This document shows positions 9,979 to 19,350 of a stretch of 64,000 nt of DNA, one piece after another. A model generated the notes under the pieces. The model saw only the letters and a list, made by a program, of their open reading frames with translations. It did not search any database and was not told where the DNA came from. The translations under genes were made by a program, and so were the position numbers. The first letter of the stretch is position 1. Each line of letters starts with the position of its first letter. The stretch comes from an uncultured Ruegeria sp. (GTDB lineage Bacteria; Pseudomonadota; Alphaproteobacteria; Rhodobacterales; Rhodobacteraceae): NCBI RefSeq assembly GCF_947504215.1, contig NZ_CANNGO010000007.1, positions 124,001-188,000 on the forward strand, read 5' to 3'.

Positions 9979-10907
9979 TCTTTGTCTGCGTCCTCGGCCG
10001 GGGTTTCCTCAGCCGGTTCTGCGGGTTCCGGCGCTGGAAGATCACCTTTAACCGCAGGCGGAAGGTCCATCAACATGCGGATGATGGTGATCAGCTCGTC
10101 CCGCATCTCAGTCCGTTTGGTTACCCGGTCGAGCATGCCATGGTCCAAAAGGTATTCGGCCCGCTGGAACCCTTCGGGCAGCTTTTCCCGAATGGTCTGC
10201 TCGATCACGCGCGGTCCGGCAAAGCAGATCAAGGCGTTTGGTTCCGAGATATGAACATCCCCCAACATTGCGTAAGAGGCTGTGACGCCGCCCGTGGTCG
10301 GATGAGTCAGCACAACGATGTAAGGCAGGTTTGCCTCTTTCAGCATCTCAACCGCGACGGTTGTACGCGGCATCTGCATCAGGCTGAGGATACCTTCCTG
10401 CATACGTGCACCACCCGCCGCAGAAAACAGGATCAACGGGCGACGCAGTTTCACCGCCTCTTGCGCAGCGGCAATGATGGCGTTTCCGACATACATTCCC
10501 ATTGAACCGCCCATAAAGGAAAAATCCTGCGCGGCGGCCACGATTGGCGTGCGCCCGATCTCACCCTTGGCGACCAGCATCGCCTCTTTCTCGCCAGTTT
10601 TCTTCTGGGCCGCTTTCATACGATCAGGATATTTCTTCTGATCGCGGAACTGCAGCGGGTCGTCTTTGGGCGCGGGAACGTCGACATCGGTAAAAATACC
10701 GCCGTCAAACAGATGGCTGAACCGGTCGCGCGGCGTGATTGCCATGTGATGATCGCACTGTGTGCAGACATTCTGATTATCGGCCAACTCGCGATGAAAC
10801 AGCATTGTTCCGCATTCATCGCACTTTTGCCAAAGATTTTCGGGCACTTCGCGGCGCGAGAAGATCGAGTTGATCCGGGGGCGGACGTAGTTTGTGATCC
10901 AGTTCAT
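9975..10907 (-). CDS. accD: Acetyl-CoA carboxylase carboxyltransferase subunit beta
   Basis: 310 residues from ATG 10907 ([16 protein letters not shown]); an upstream in-frame extension exists but lacks family similarity. The N-terminal zinc ribbon is intact: [10 protein letters not shown] then CTQCDHH. The crotonase-fold carboxyltransferase core follows, with [12 protein letters not shown] and [16 protein letters not shown]. AccD pairs with AccA to transfer carboxyl from biotin to acetyl-CoA. An acidic Pro/Ala/Glu-rich tail ([17 protein letters not shown]) is typical of alphaproteobacterial AccD. Overlaps folC by 4 bp. Confidence 0.95.
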   Translation of the reverse strand: MNWITNYVRPRINSIFSRREVPENLWQKCDECGTMLFHRELADNQNVCTQCDHHMAITPRDRFSHLFDGGIFTDVDVPAPKDDPLQFRDQKKYPDRMKAAQKKTGEKEAMLVAKGEIGRTPIVAAAQDFSFMGGSMGMYVGNAIIAAAQEAVKLRRPLILFSAAGGARMQEGILSLMQMPRTTVAVEMLKEANLPYIVVLTHPTTGGVTASYAMLGDVHISEPNALICFAGPRVIEQTIREKLPEGFQRAEYLLDHGMLDRVTKRTEMRDELITIIRMLMDLPPAVKGDLPAPEPAEPAEETPAEDADKE

Positions 10908-10966
10908 GTCGGAACCTTGCTGATGCGGCGTTGACGTCAAATAAGACGCTACGGCAGGAATTGCAA

Positions 10967-11863
10967 TCAACGCATGATGGCAAGTCTCGCTGCCAGCCAG
11001 CAAACAAACATCATCACGAAATCCACGTATAGCCACTGCCGCAGCATTCCTGTGTCCGACATATCATAGGGCAACAGGAACAGTGACAAACCACTGAGGT
11101 TGTCAGGCAATGAAATAAGCACAAGTGCGATGATGTTGTTGAAGAAATGCAGTGCTATTGCTGGGCCAAGCGTTCCAGATCTGGCTGTCAGGTCCGAGGC
11201 CAGAAGACCAAAAATACAAGACCACACCGCAATCAGCATGGCGTTGTCTCCGGCCACAGCGGGCGCATAGTGACCGGCGGCGAACAAAACAGCTGGCAGT
11301 CCCATCCAGATGATCGGTGACCGAAATCTGGCGGCCAGGGATTGCTGGATATAGCCGCGAAACAAAACTTCTTCGGCACTGGTTTGAATCAGCACAGCCA
11401 CCACCGAAAACGGCAACAGAACCAGCCATCTGGAAACATCCAAGTTCCGAACCAATGGCTCTCCTACGCCATACGGCGGAAGTACGGCCACAATCACGCC
11501 CAGAACAGTCAGCGCGCCCAAAACCCGCCAGAACTGACGCAAACCCAGTTGATACTGGCCTAATATCGAATGCAGAGACCTGTGCTGAAGCCGTTTTGCT
11601 ACAACGGCAACGCCGAAGGTGATAAACCCAAAACTGCCTAGCAGAATAAGCATGGCTAATGGCGAGGCACCTTGTAAAAACTCTATGGTCCAATCATGCG
11701 GGGCCACCCCCGCGACCACCGCGAACAATCCCAGGTTCAGCGCCGTAACCAAAACACCGATCAACCCCAGGCCTAAAATCAGGCGCCACAATTCGGGCCG
11801 AGAACGCGCATCCTTTACCAGATGTTCATGGGCAGAGTATGCCAAGGGTGGGTTACTCAGCAT
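10967..11863 (-). CDS. CPBP-family intramembrane glutamic endopeptidase
   Basis: 298 residues from ATG 11863 ([16 protein letters not shown]). About eight hydrophobic segments. The CPBP (Abi/CAAX-protease) motifs are present: [10 protein letters not shown] (EExxxR), a His in AAGHYAPAV, and HFFNN in a later helix. These enzymes cleave prenylated or other membrane substrates; the bacterial target is unknown. The start codon lies inside the last codons of the large ABC-type gene (11 bp overlap), so the two are almost certainly translationally coupled. A longer N-terminus up to 11914 is possible but would extend the overlap. Confidence 0.87.
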   Translation of the reverse strand: MLSNPPLAYSAHEHLVKDARSRPELWRLILGLGLIGVLVTALNLGLFAVVAGVAPHDWTIEFLQGASPLAMLILLGSFGFITFGVAVVAKRLQHRSLHSILGQYQLGLRQFWRVLGALTVLGVIVAVLPPYGVGEPLVRNLDVSRWLVLLPFSVVAVLIQTSAEEVLFRGYIQQSLAARFRSPIIWMGLPAVLFAAGHYAPAVAGDNAMLIAVWSCIFGLLASDLTARSGTLGPAIALHFFNNIIALVLISLPDNLSGLSLFLLPYDMSDTGMLRQWLYVDFVMMFVCWLAARLAIMR

Positions 11864-14800
11864 GTCCACCCGTGCCTTCTGCCACAATCGCTTGCGAAAC
11901 TTCCGGGAAAACATCCGATGGAGTTTGGGCCGCGTTGATCCTGTCGGACAATGTGGTCAGATATCCGGCCACAGTCTGCAGCAGCTGCATGGCGACCGAA
12001 GCATCGCTTTCAATCACTGCACGTAATTCTTCTGCGCCAATCCGCAAGAACAAACACTGATTGACGGCTACCAGATCCAACTGTCGGGCTTCACCGGTAA
12101 TGATGGACAGGTCCCCGATCAGCCTTCCCGGCTCGATGATGGAAATTGGTCTTTTTTGGCCATCATCGTCGGACCAGTCCAATCTCGCCTGCCCTGAGAT
12201 GCACAAATAGGCAGCGTCCGGCCCTTGGCCCCGCGAGAATATGACCTGTCCCGCAGCCGCTTCGTACCATTGCGCGGAGAAGGCCAACAAACGTTGATTT
12301 CGACCATCAAGACCCGAGAACAGCTCGGTCGCGGAAATAACCTCCAGCTTTCGACTAAGATCGGCGGATGCGCCTTCTTCGTGCTCAAGCTTGGTTCTCG
12401 ACACGCCATCGATGCGACCGTCTTTGATTTCGACAAACAAATCATAGGCTTCGGGGTGCGCAAAATGATCTTCCATGAAGATCATGATCGAGTCGGGCAA
12501 CAACTCTCGCAGTTTCAGTCGCGTGCGCAACCGGCTTTCGGAATCGTGGCTGGCCAAAGCCTTGTCGAGGATCAGGATATCCGGGCGTTTTATCCCGGCG
12601 CGCGAAAATGCAACGCGTTCCTGAAACACTGTTGGCAGGTTGTTTCCGCCCAAGCCCGACGGCAGGTCATAGATGATTGCCGCGGCCCGACGGCGCAAGC
12701 CAGCCTCATTCATGGCTTGGGCAACAACATCTTCGATATCATCCGCATGGGCCCCGGCCATCAACGAAATCCGCCCGTAGATCGCGTTTTCTATCACCGA
12801 CAGGCGGGGGATATAGATGTCCGGGGACACCGGGATAAACATACCGTTCATCGCGCCGCGCAACCGTTTGGCCTGCCCCTTTCGGATCGATAAGATCTTG
12901 TCCTTGTACTCGTCCGGAAAATCAGAGCCGATCTGCTCGGCCGTCAGCAGGAAGGGCACTGTCAACAGCAGAGCCCGCTCTTCGTCAGTTAAGTCCGCAT
13001 GACCTTTGGATTTGCGCCGGTCTTCGATGTCCAGCAATCGGTGATACATGTCCTTCGACATGCCGAGACGCAAAAACAAAGGATGGTCGGTGCCGTCCCG
13101 ACCAAATGTCTGGTTCAATGTCTCGAGCACAGCGTTTGAGATGCTCATGGCTTCGTCGGCCAGATCATGCGCGCTGAGCATCGAAAGAAACCGACCATCG
13201 CCCGCCAGAATATCCGGTGAGATATCTCGCGACGGCGACGCAAACAGAAGATTGCCACCCAACGGCACGGCTGGGTTAAACCGCTCCGGATCAAAGCGAT
13301 AAACATATCGATCCAGTTCTTTTTCACGCAATTGTTCCGCCACAATCTCGCGCAGTGCAATGATTTCACGCGCAAGAATGGGATGCAACTCGGGGTCGAA
13401 TTGGGACCGCAACGTGCGACGGAACATGAATTCATCAATGCCCATCGCTTCGACCAGCTGGAACCACCAGTCCCGAATCCCGTCGATATCGTCCAACCCG
13501 GCCAATCCTGGATCAATCCATTCATCTGACAACGAATCCGGCGGGTTGCCGGCCCGCACTGCCTCGATCTGCCTGCGCGTGGGGGCCTTTGCCGCGTCCG
13601 CTTCGTGCTGAGGATGGGTGCGCAGTGGCATCATCAGATTGTCACCCAATGTCCCGTCGAACAGATAGGGCCGTGAATAGGCGTACCCGATCCGCGCGGC
13701 GATCACCGATTGATGTAGCCCCCGCAAATTATGACCGGCCATGATCACCTCACCCTGAACCGGCAGAACCTCACGCGTCAGCAATTGACCTAAAGCGTTG
13801 CGTTCCGAGGCGTGCGTCGACTGGATCGCCACCCGCGCGCCCTTCGGAATGACCAAGTCCAGATCTTCCAATATGGTTTTGCCATCACTGTCACGCACCG
13901 TCACGTTCCTGAGTTCGACGTCACCATTCAGATGTGGGATTGTTTCAGGCTCGCCATCAAAAAGCTCTTCGGGAACCATGTTTTCCGGGTCGAAGCGTTC
14001 GGTGACGATTTCCCAGCGCAGCGACATATCCTGTACCTGGTTGTAATAAGTCAACAAATCCTTCCACGGGCCGCTCAGGTCTTTGTATGCGCCCAATGCA
14101 GCAACCAGAGCCCCGACGGTTACCTCACCCGTGATCGCCAGATAGCCGCCGACCGAATAGAACAGGAACGGTGTCATCTGAGTGATCAGGTTGTTAAGAA
14201 ACTTCATGAAGAATTTCTTGTTGTAGATTTTGAACCGGATCTCGAACAAGGTTCCAAGGCGATGGCTGAACTGCGCCAGACGATAGCGCCAGCCGCCATT
14301 GGTGCGCAGGTCGCTGATCCCCGCCGCGCTTTCGCCGATCTCAGAACTCAGATGCCGGACCTCTTGTATACGATCCTTGTTCAACAGGTTGATCTGGCGC
14401 TGTAGTTTCGGGATCAACCAGGCCTGCAAAGGGATGAGGGCGATACTGGCAAGACCGAACCAAACACTTTGCATGAACAGAAATGTGACGATGGTCATCA
14501 TCTGCCCGAACTGGAACACCGGTTGAGCAATGGCATCGCCCATCAGACCGCCCATCGGTTCGGCCTCGGACGTGATCATTGATACCAACTCACCCTGACT
14601 GGTAGTCGCGAAATAGGATCTTGGAAAGCGCATTGCACGGTGGATCAGTGTGAATCGCAGGCGGCGCAGCATGCGTTCGGCCAAAACACCTTTCATCGTG
14701 TTGATGCGCATCTTCATTAAGCCGCTGACGATCACCGTCGCCAAAAACGCAACGCAGAGTATCAACAAGTACTGCACCTGGGTCACCGTAAAGCCCCAGA

Positions 14801-14963
14801 TCGCCACGGTATCACCGGGCGCACCGATTGCATCGTTGATGATCTGCTTTGGCAATTCCAGCGAAGCATACAGAAACGGGAACGACAAAATCGTCAGAAA
14901 CAGCAGGACAAGCTGTTGTTTCTTTGAATGTTTCCAGATGAACGCGAACAGAGTGGATTCCAT
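11853..14963 (-). CDS. ABC-type membrane protein with degenerate nucleotide-binding domain and C-terminal cNMP-binding-like domain
   Basis: 1036 residues. Residues 15-320 look like a type I exporter membrane domain with about six helices. Residues 340-445 and 715-860 together resemble an ABC ATPase, but key motifs are broken. The Walker A position (about 378-391) reads VAIQSTHASERNAL instead of GxxGxGKS/T. The signature region reads GGNNLPTVFQERVAFSRA. After an intact-looking LILD the catalytic Glu is Lys (ILILDKA, Lys801). A His survives in EDHFAH (833). Between the two halves sits about 270 residues of charged, helical insertion with no family I recognise. Residues 885-1000 fit a Crp-like cyclic-nucleotide-binding fold (IFSRGQGPDAAYLCISGQARL; EPGRLIGDLSIITGEAR). 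Likely a regulated or structural ABC protein without canonical ATPase activity. It leads a minus-strand run into the CPBP protease, accD and folC. Confidence 0.85.
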   Translation of the reverse strand: MESTLFAFIWKHSKKQQLVLLFLTILSFPFLYASLELPKQIINDAIGAPGDTVAIWGFTVTQVQYLLILCVAFLATVIVSGLMKMRINTMKGVLAERMLRRLRFTLIHRAMRFPRSYFATTSQGELVSMITSEAEPMGGLMGDAIAQPVFQFGQMMTIVTFLFMQSVWFGLASIALIPLQAWLIPKLQRQINLLNKDRIQEVRHLSSEIGESAAGISDLRTNGGWRYRLAQFSHRLGTLFEIRFKIYNKKFFMKFLNNLITQMTPFLFYSVGGYLAITGEVTVGALVAALGAYKDLSGPWKDLLTYYNQVQDMSLRWEIVTERFDPENMVPEELFDGEPETIPHLNGDVELRNVTVRDSDGKTILEDLDLVIPKGARVAIQSTHASERNALGQLLTREVLPVQGEVIMAGHNLRGLHQSVIAARIGYAYSRPYLFDGTLGDNLMMPLRTHPQHEADAAKAPTRRQIEAVRAGNPPDSLSDEWIDPGLAGLDDIDGIRDWWFQLVEAMGIDEFMFRRTLRSQFDPELHPILAREIIALREIVAEQLREKELDRYVYRFDPERFNPAVPLGGNLLFASPSRDISPDILAGDGRFLSMLSAHDLADEAMSISNAVLETLNQTFGRDGTDHPLFLRLGMSKDMYHRLLDIEDRRKSKGHADLTDEERALLLTVPFLLTAEQIGSDFPDEYKDKILSIRKGQAKRLRGAMNGMFIPVSPDIYIPRLSVIENAIYGRISLMAGAHADDIEDVVAQAMNEAGLRRRAAAIIYDLPSGLGGNNLPTVFQERVAFSRAGIKRPDILILDKALASHDSESRLRTRLKLRELLPDSIMIFMEDHFAHPEAYDLFVEIKDGRIDGVSRTKLEHEEGASADLSRKLEVISATELFSGLDGRNQRLLAFSAQWYEAAAGQVIFSRGQGPDAAYLCISGQARLDWSDDDGQKRPISIIEPGRLIGDLSIITGEARQLDLVAVNQCLFLRIGAEELRAVIESDASVAMQLLQTVAGYLTTLSDRINAAQTPSDVFPEVSQAIVAEGTGGHAE

Positions 14964-15196
14964 ACCCTGACCTTGTCTTGATTGAAATTGCTACGCGGCG
15001 GTACCGGGGGTGACCCACTTTAGTCAGGTGACAGACGGTACGCACTGGCCCTGCCTATTGCAAGAATGGACAACGTCTTTCTTGCGATGCGGGGCACAAC
15101 TTATGTGACCGCGATTCATTAGTCATGAATATTGATTGCTGATAGTGGTATTCCGGGTTTGTCCCTCACCAAGTCTTTGACTAAAGAGGTGCAACT

Positions 15197-15973
15197 TTGG
15201 ACGTTGGGGCCATGGGCAGGATTCTGGATCTCTATATTCATCGCAAGGTTTTGGGGCGCTGGCGCAAGGCTGCGCAACAATCGTCGGATGCACCGCAATC
15301 ACTTCTGCGCCACCAACGCGATCAGGCGCGCAGTCTACGCACGCATCTGGACCGGATAATCCATATTGCAGATGGGCGGCTGGCCAGACCGCAGATCGGG
15401 TCCGAGCGGTTTCCCAAGCCTATCGGAACAGACTGGAGCTGGCGACCCGATCTTTGGCGCGGCCCCTTGGCCCGCCCAGGGGTCGCATCAGCGCCACGAA
15501 AGTCAATGATTGATCGACAGGTCACGCTGTTTCACGATTGCGGTCATTCAGAGATTTCCGCACGACAGATCAGAAACAGGCATGAAAGCGATCTTGCACC
15601 TTTCAGCCTGGCACTCGAGGTCTTCAGCTTTGAAGGCTCGTTCCTGTCTCTGTCAGTCGAGTTGCCGGCCGACGCCGCCCAAGACCTGACCCGTCAGCAT
15701 CTGATGCGCGTCGATTCTTTGATCGACAGCGAAAAGGCCATCGAAGTCTTCGCCCGTCTCAATATCCAACATGGGCCGAATTCTGAGCAGGTACTGAGGC
15801 AGCTGGACCTGTCCGGCCGGTCCATCGCAATTGACTTTGATCTGGCACATCTGCCTTTGAACGAACGGCGGATCGAGAAAATCTGGATGGACCTGATCTT
15901 TAAAAACCCGCGTATGAACCGGATCGTTCTGCGCGACCTGACCTTCTGTCGCCATCATCGCGCCGATTTGTGA
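15197..15973 (+). CDS. Conserved hypothetical protein (probably DUF6478 family)
   Basis: 258 residues. I recall this type of protein as a Rhodobacteraceae family annotated DUF6478, but that is from memory. No catalytic motif, signal peptide or membrane segment is evident. The N-terminus is basic (HRKVLGRWRKAAQ), the middle Pro/Trp-rich (TDWSWRPDLWRGPL), and the C-terminal half is a regular mixed alpha/beta pattern ending VLRDLTFCRHHRADL. The TTG start is preferred over ATG 15212 because AAAGAGG sits seven bases before the TTG, whereas it would be too far from the ATG. Followed 11 bp later by a second small gene, and divergent from the large ABC-type gene. Confidence 0.65.
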   Translation: MDVGAMGRILDLYIHRKVLGRWRKAAQQSSDAPQSLLRHQRDQARSLRTHLDRIIHIADGRLARPQIGSERFPKPIGTDWSWRPDLWRGPLARPGVASAPRKSMIDRQVTLFHDCGHSEISARQIRNRHESDLAPFSLALEVFSFEGSFLSLSVELPADAAQDLTRQHLMRVDSLIDSEKAIEVFARLNIQHGPNSEQVLRQLDLSGRSIAIDFDLAHLPLNERRIEKIWMDLIFKNPRMNRIVLRDLTFCRHHRADL

Positions 15974-15984
15974 GACGCCCAAAC

Positions 15985-16344
15985 ATGACGCAGCCAACAT
16001 TGACACTCATCAAGTTCGAAAACGGCATCTGGCAAGGGCACATTCAGGCCGAAAGCGAACCAGGCATCGAGGTTCGTTACTTAGGCGCTGCGCTAAGTGG
16101 GGTCGAAATGTCCCCCGCCGAAGGCGGCTGGAACCTGAACGTACCCGTACCCGTGACCGCCCTGTCCGAAGGGGTGCATAGCTTTGTCATTGTGGACATT
16201 GATACCACGCAAAAACTGGCTGACTTCACAATAATCGCCGGATCACCCGCCGCGGATGATCTACGGGCAGAAGTTGAGTTGCTGCGCGCCGAGCTTGACA
16301 TGTTGAAGCGGGCGTTCAGGCGGATTTGCCACGACGCCAATTGA
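15985..16344 (+). CDS. Conserved hypothetical protein with C-terminal coiled coil
   Basis: 119 residues from ATG 15985. The N-terminal 80 residues form a beta-rich pattern (LTLIKFENGIWQGHI, HSFVIVDIDTTQKLADFTII). Residues about 88-112 (DDLRAEVELLRAELDMLKRAF) have heptads of a short coiled coil, suggesting oligomerisation or partner binding. I do not recognise the family. Eleven bases after the preceding hypothetical gene, with which it probably forms a two-gene unit. Confidence 0.6.
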   Translation: MTQPTLTLIKFENGIWQGHIQAESEPGIEVRYLGAALSGVEMSPAEGGWNLNVPVPVTALSEGVHSFVIVDIDTTQKLADFTIIAGSPAADDLRAEVELLRAELDMLKRAFRRICHDAN

Positions 16345-16422
16345 CCTGAAAGTTTAGGTTTTTCTGTCATCTAGCGCATTTTCATGCATCAATGAGGCAT
16401 TCGAAGCAATTTGGGTGCCTCA

Positions 16423-17949
16423 ATGGATCGCAGCAGCATTATTAAAGTCATCGCTCTGATGGTGACGGCTTTTGGTATCGGAATCGATTTTACCGGTGCC
16501 CTGATGCTGATTCCAGCCATTGAAAACAGTTTCGACACAGATATCACCAGCACCCAATGGGTCCTGAATATCTACGCGCTGTTTTTTGCCATGACCATGG
16601 TCGCCGGAGGCCGTCTTGGCGATATGTACGGGCATCGCAGGATAATGATCATCGGTCTGACGATCTTTCTGTTTTCGTCGGTCATGTGCTTTTTCGCGCC
16701 CAGTCTGGACTATCTGATTGGCGCGCGCGCGTTGCAAGGTATCGGCGCCGGTTGCGTCTGGCCCTGCACCTTGGCTTTTGGTGCAACCAAAGTGTCCAAA
16801 CCCGAACATCGGGCGCTAGTGATGGGTTTGATCCTGGCAGGCGTCACCAGCGGCAACGTCTTTGGTCCAATGATCAGTGGGTTTGTAGTGAACATCGGAG
16901 AGTGGCGTTATTTCTTCCTGGCCAACGTCGTGTTTTCCTGCATCTCGATGGCTACGGCGCTAATACTGATGGAACGCGAAACCGAGCACAAGACTGGTGA
17001 GCATATCGATTTTGCCGGAATGGGCCTTTTGTCGTTTGCGGTGCTCTTGTTGCTTTACGGACTGGATGTCGGCGCTGATTGGGGGTGGACTTCAGCACCT
17101 CTATTGCTGCTGTTTTTTGTGAGCGCATTTCTGTTCTTGCTCTTCCCAAAAGTTGAAAAACGGGTGAAAGAACCGCTGCTTTTGCCACAAATGATGCAAA
17201 ACAGGGAGTTTCGCATCACCCTCGGCCTCAACATGTTCAACGTGTCCGCCGCCTTCGTCGCTTTGATGTATTTCCCGCAATACATGCAAAAGGTGTTGGG
17301 TTGGTCTGCATTTGAGTCTGCGCTGGGATTGGCTCCTTTGACAGTTCTGCTTGCAGTGGGCTCGGTCTTATCCGGGACGCTTTACAACGATTTCGGTCCC
17401 AAGCGTCTGTTGTTTTGGGGCTATCTGATTGCCACGATCGGTTCGGCGAGCATTGTTTTGCTGCCCAGCGGGTTGGGCTATTTCCGGATCTTGCCGGGAA
17501 TGGCAATGATCGGGCTGGGCGCAACGCTGACGGTTGGTCCGTCAGGTACGGCGGCGGTCTGTGCGGTGAAACCTGAACGCGCCGGGCTGGTGGGCGGGCT
17601 GAGCTTTATGACCCATCTCGTCTATGGGGCGGTATCCGTCGCTTGTGCAACGGCGATCATGTACATGGTGTCCCTATCCAGCCTACGCGATCGTCTGGCT
17701 TCTTTGGGCGTCAACCTGTCAGAGGCTGATCAGAGGGCGATCAATGGAGGAACTCTCAACACCGACTCAGCCAAGGCTGTCATGCAAAAACTTGACCAAG
17801 GTGAGATCGAAAAAGTTCAGAATGCACTTGCAGCCGCCTTTGACAGTGGCATGAGCTCGGCGTTCATCTTTTCGACGGTTTCCGTTTCGATCGGAATCCT
17901 ACTTGCCTTGATGCTGGACGAGAAAAAGCTGCACAAAATCGAAAGCTGA
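16423..17949 (+). CDS. MFS transporter, DHA2-like (14-helix) exporter
   Basis: 508 residues from ATG 16423 with about fourteen hydrophobic helices, the DHA2 (EmrB/QacA) arrangement. Motif A is visible as GGRLGDMYGHRRIMIIG after helix 2, and motif C-like GxxxGP as GNVFGPMISGF in helix 5. An Asp in helix 1 (GIGIDFTGALMLIPAIE) matches the conserved position in this group. A periplasmic loop before the last helix is long (about 90 residues, rich in Ala/Gln/Lys). Family members expel lipophilic drugs or metabolites by proton antiport; no linked regulator is present. A terminator follows. Confidence 0.85.
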   Translation: MDRSSIIKVIALMVTAFGIGIDFTGALMLIPAIENSFDTDITSTQWVLNIYALFFAMTMVAGGRLGDMYGHRRIMIIGLTIFLFSSVMCFFAPSLDYLIGARALQGIGAGCVWPCTLAFGATKVSKPEHRALVMGLILAGVTSGNVFGPMISGFVVNIGEWRYFFLANVVFSCISMATALILMERETEHKTGEHIDFAGMGLLSFAVLLLLYGLDVGADWGWTSAPLLLLFFVSAFLFLLFPKVEKRVKEPLLLPQMMQNREFRITLGLNMFNVSAAFVALMYFPQYMQKVLGWSAFESALGLAPLTVLLAVGSVLSGTLYNDFGPKRLLFWGYLIATIGSASIVLLPSGLGYFRILPGMAMIGLGATLTVGPSGTAAVCAVKPERAGLVGGLSFMTHLVYGAVSVACATAIMYMVSLSSLRDRLASLGVNLSEADQRAINGGTLNTDSAKAVMQKLDQGEIEKVQNALAAAFDSGMSSAFIFSTVSVSIGILLALMLDEKKLHKIES

Positions 17950-17974
17950 CACTGCGCACTCCGTCAAACAAAAA

Positions 17975-17995
17975 GGGCCGCGAAATTCGCGGCCC
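17975..17995. terminator. Bidirectional terminator between MFS exporter and ctpA
   Basis: Stem GGGCCGCG / CGCGGCCC with loop AAATT, preceded on the plus strand by CAAAAA and followed by CGTTT. It lies between convergent genes and can serve both strands. Confidence 0.8.
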
Positions 17996-18003
17996 CGTTT
18001 ACC

Positions 18004-19344
18004 TTACTGGGATGGTCCGCTTGGATTGAAGGCGGACAACCCTTTGAGGATATCGATGGCGTAGGCCAGTTGATAATCCTCTTCGCGCAACTCAGCCGTA
18101 GCTTCGGCCTTGGCCCGATCTTCCTCGATCTGGCGGATTTCATCCTCGCTCAGGCTGTCATTGTTGAGACTGCCGCGCAGATCGGCCTCTGAGCGGGTAA
18201 AGGGATTGTCTTCCTCCTCCTCCACCTCAGGTTCCGAACGCGGTTGTTCAACGATAATGTCGGGGCTGACGCCCAGGGCCTGGATCGAGCGTCCCGATGG
18301 CGTGTAGTATCGCGAGGTGGTCAAACGCATCGCCCCATCACCTCGAAGCGGCATGACCGTCTGGACCGACCCTTTACCAAAGCTTTTCGTGCCAACAACG
18401 ATGGCGCGGCGATGATCCTGCAGCGCACCTGCCACAATCTCGGATGCAGAAGCTGACCCGCCGTTGATCAGAACGACGATTGGCTTCCCTTCGGCGAGGT
18501 CACCAATGGTTGCGTTGAATCGCTCGCCTTCTTCCGGGTCACGGCCTCGGGTCGACACGATTTCACCTTCGTCCAGAAACGCATCCGACACTTTGATAGC
18601 CTGTGTCAGCAAGCCGCCAGGATTGTTACGCAAATCCAGTACGACCCCATTGACCTTGTCGATACCACCGGCTTCGGTAATTTGCTCTTGAAGGCCTTCC
18701 TGCAGGTTTGGGTAGGTCTGATCGTTAAATGTAGTCACGCGCAGTATGACACTTGTGCCCTCTGTCCGGGCACGAACCGCAGTCAGTTTGATCGTGTCGC
18801 GAATGATCGTGACGTCAAACGGTTCGGACTCACCTTCGCGCACAACGGTGATGGCGATCTCGGACCCGACCGGACCGCGCATCAAATCAACCGCCTTGTC
18901 CAGGGTCAGACCCAAAATGCTTTCCCCATCCACATGTGTGATGAAATCACCGGCTTCGATCCCGGCTGCGGCCGCTGGTGTATCATCAATCGGAGAGACA
19001 ACTTTGACAAAGCCTTCCTCCTGCGTCACCTCGATGCCCAGACCGCCAAACTCACCACGGGTTTGCACGCGCATCTGTTCCGCATCATCCGGCGACAGAT
19101 AGCTGGAATGTGGATCCAGAGATGTCAGCATGCCATCAATGGCCGCTTCGATCAGTTCCTCGGGCTCAACCTCTTCCACGTATTGGGCGCGGATACGTTC
19201 AAAAATATCACCGAACAGGTCCAGTTGCTGATAGACGCTGGCTTTGTTCTCGGCTTCCTGCGCCAACAGGGGTCCTGCGATCTGAGTGGTTGCAATAATG
19301 CCTGCAACGGTTCCGGCCACTCCGGCCATCACAAATTTCTTCAT
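18004..19344 (-). CDS. ctpA: Carboxy-terminal processing protease, S41 family
   Basis: 446 residues with an N-terminal signal/anchor segment (VMAGVAGTVAGIIATTQIAGP), so it acts in the periplasm. A PDZ domain lies around residues 100-185 (RGEFGGLGIEV, GIEAGDFITHVDG). The Ser-Lys dyad is visible: Ser in NGGSASASEIVAGAL and Lys in TKSFGKGSVQT. The C-terminus is long and acidic. CtpA-type proteases process or degrade envelope proteins, including peptidoglycan enzymes. It is the last gene of gpmI-envC-ctpA; six bases separate it from envC, so it probably belongs to a cell-wall remodelling unit. Confidence 0.93.
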   Translation of the reverse strand: MKKFVMAGVAGTVAGIIATTQIAGPLLAQEAENKASVYQQLDLFGDIFERIRAQYVEEVEPEELIEAAIDGMLTSLDPHSSYLSPDDAEQMRVQTRGEFGGLGIEVTQEEGFVKVVSPIDDTPAAAAGIEAGDFITHVDGESILGLTLDKAVDLMRGPVGSEIAITVVREGESEPFDVTIIRDTIKLTAVRARTEGTSVILRVTTFNDQTYPNLQEGLQEQITEAGGIDKVNGVVLDLRNNPGGLLTQAIKVSDAFLDEGEIVSTRGRDPEEGERFNATIGDLAEGKPIVVLINGGSASASEIVAGALQDHRRAIVVGTKSFGKGSVQTVMPLRGDGAMRLTTSRYYTPSGRSIQALGVSPDIIVEQPRSEPEVEEEEDNPFTRSEADLRGSLNNDSLSEDEIRQIEEDRAKAEATAELREEDYQLAYAIDILKGLSAFNPSGPSQ

Positions 19345-19350
19345 ACTCGT

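Noticed and set aside
10908..11036. N-terminal extension of AccD
   Set aside because: AccD proteins begin near the [10 protein letters not shown] segment; the extension overlaps the CPBP gene.
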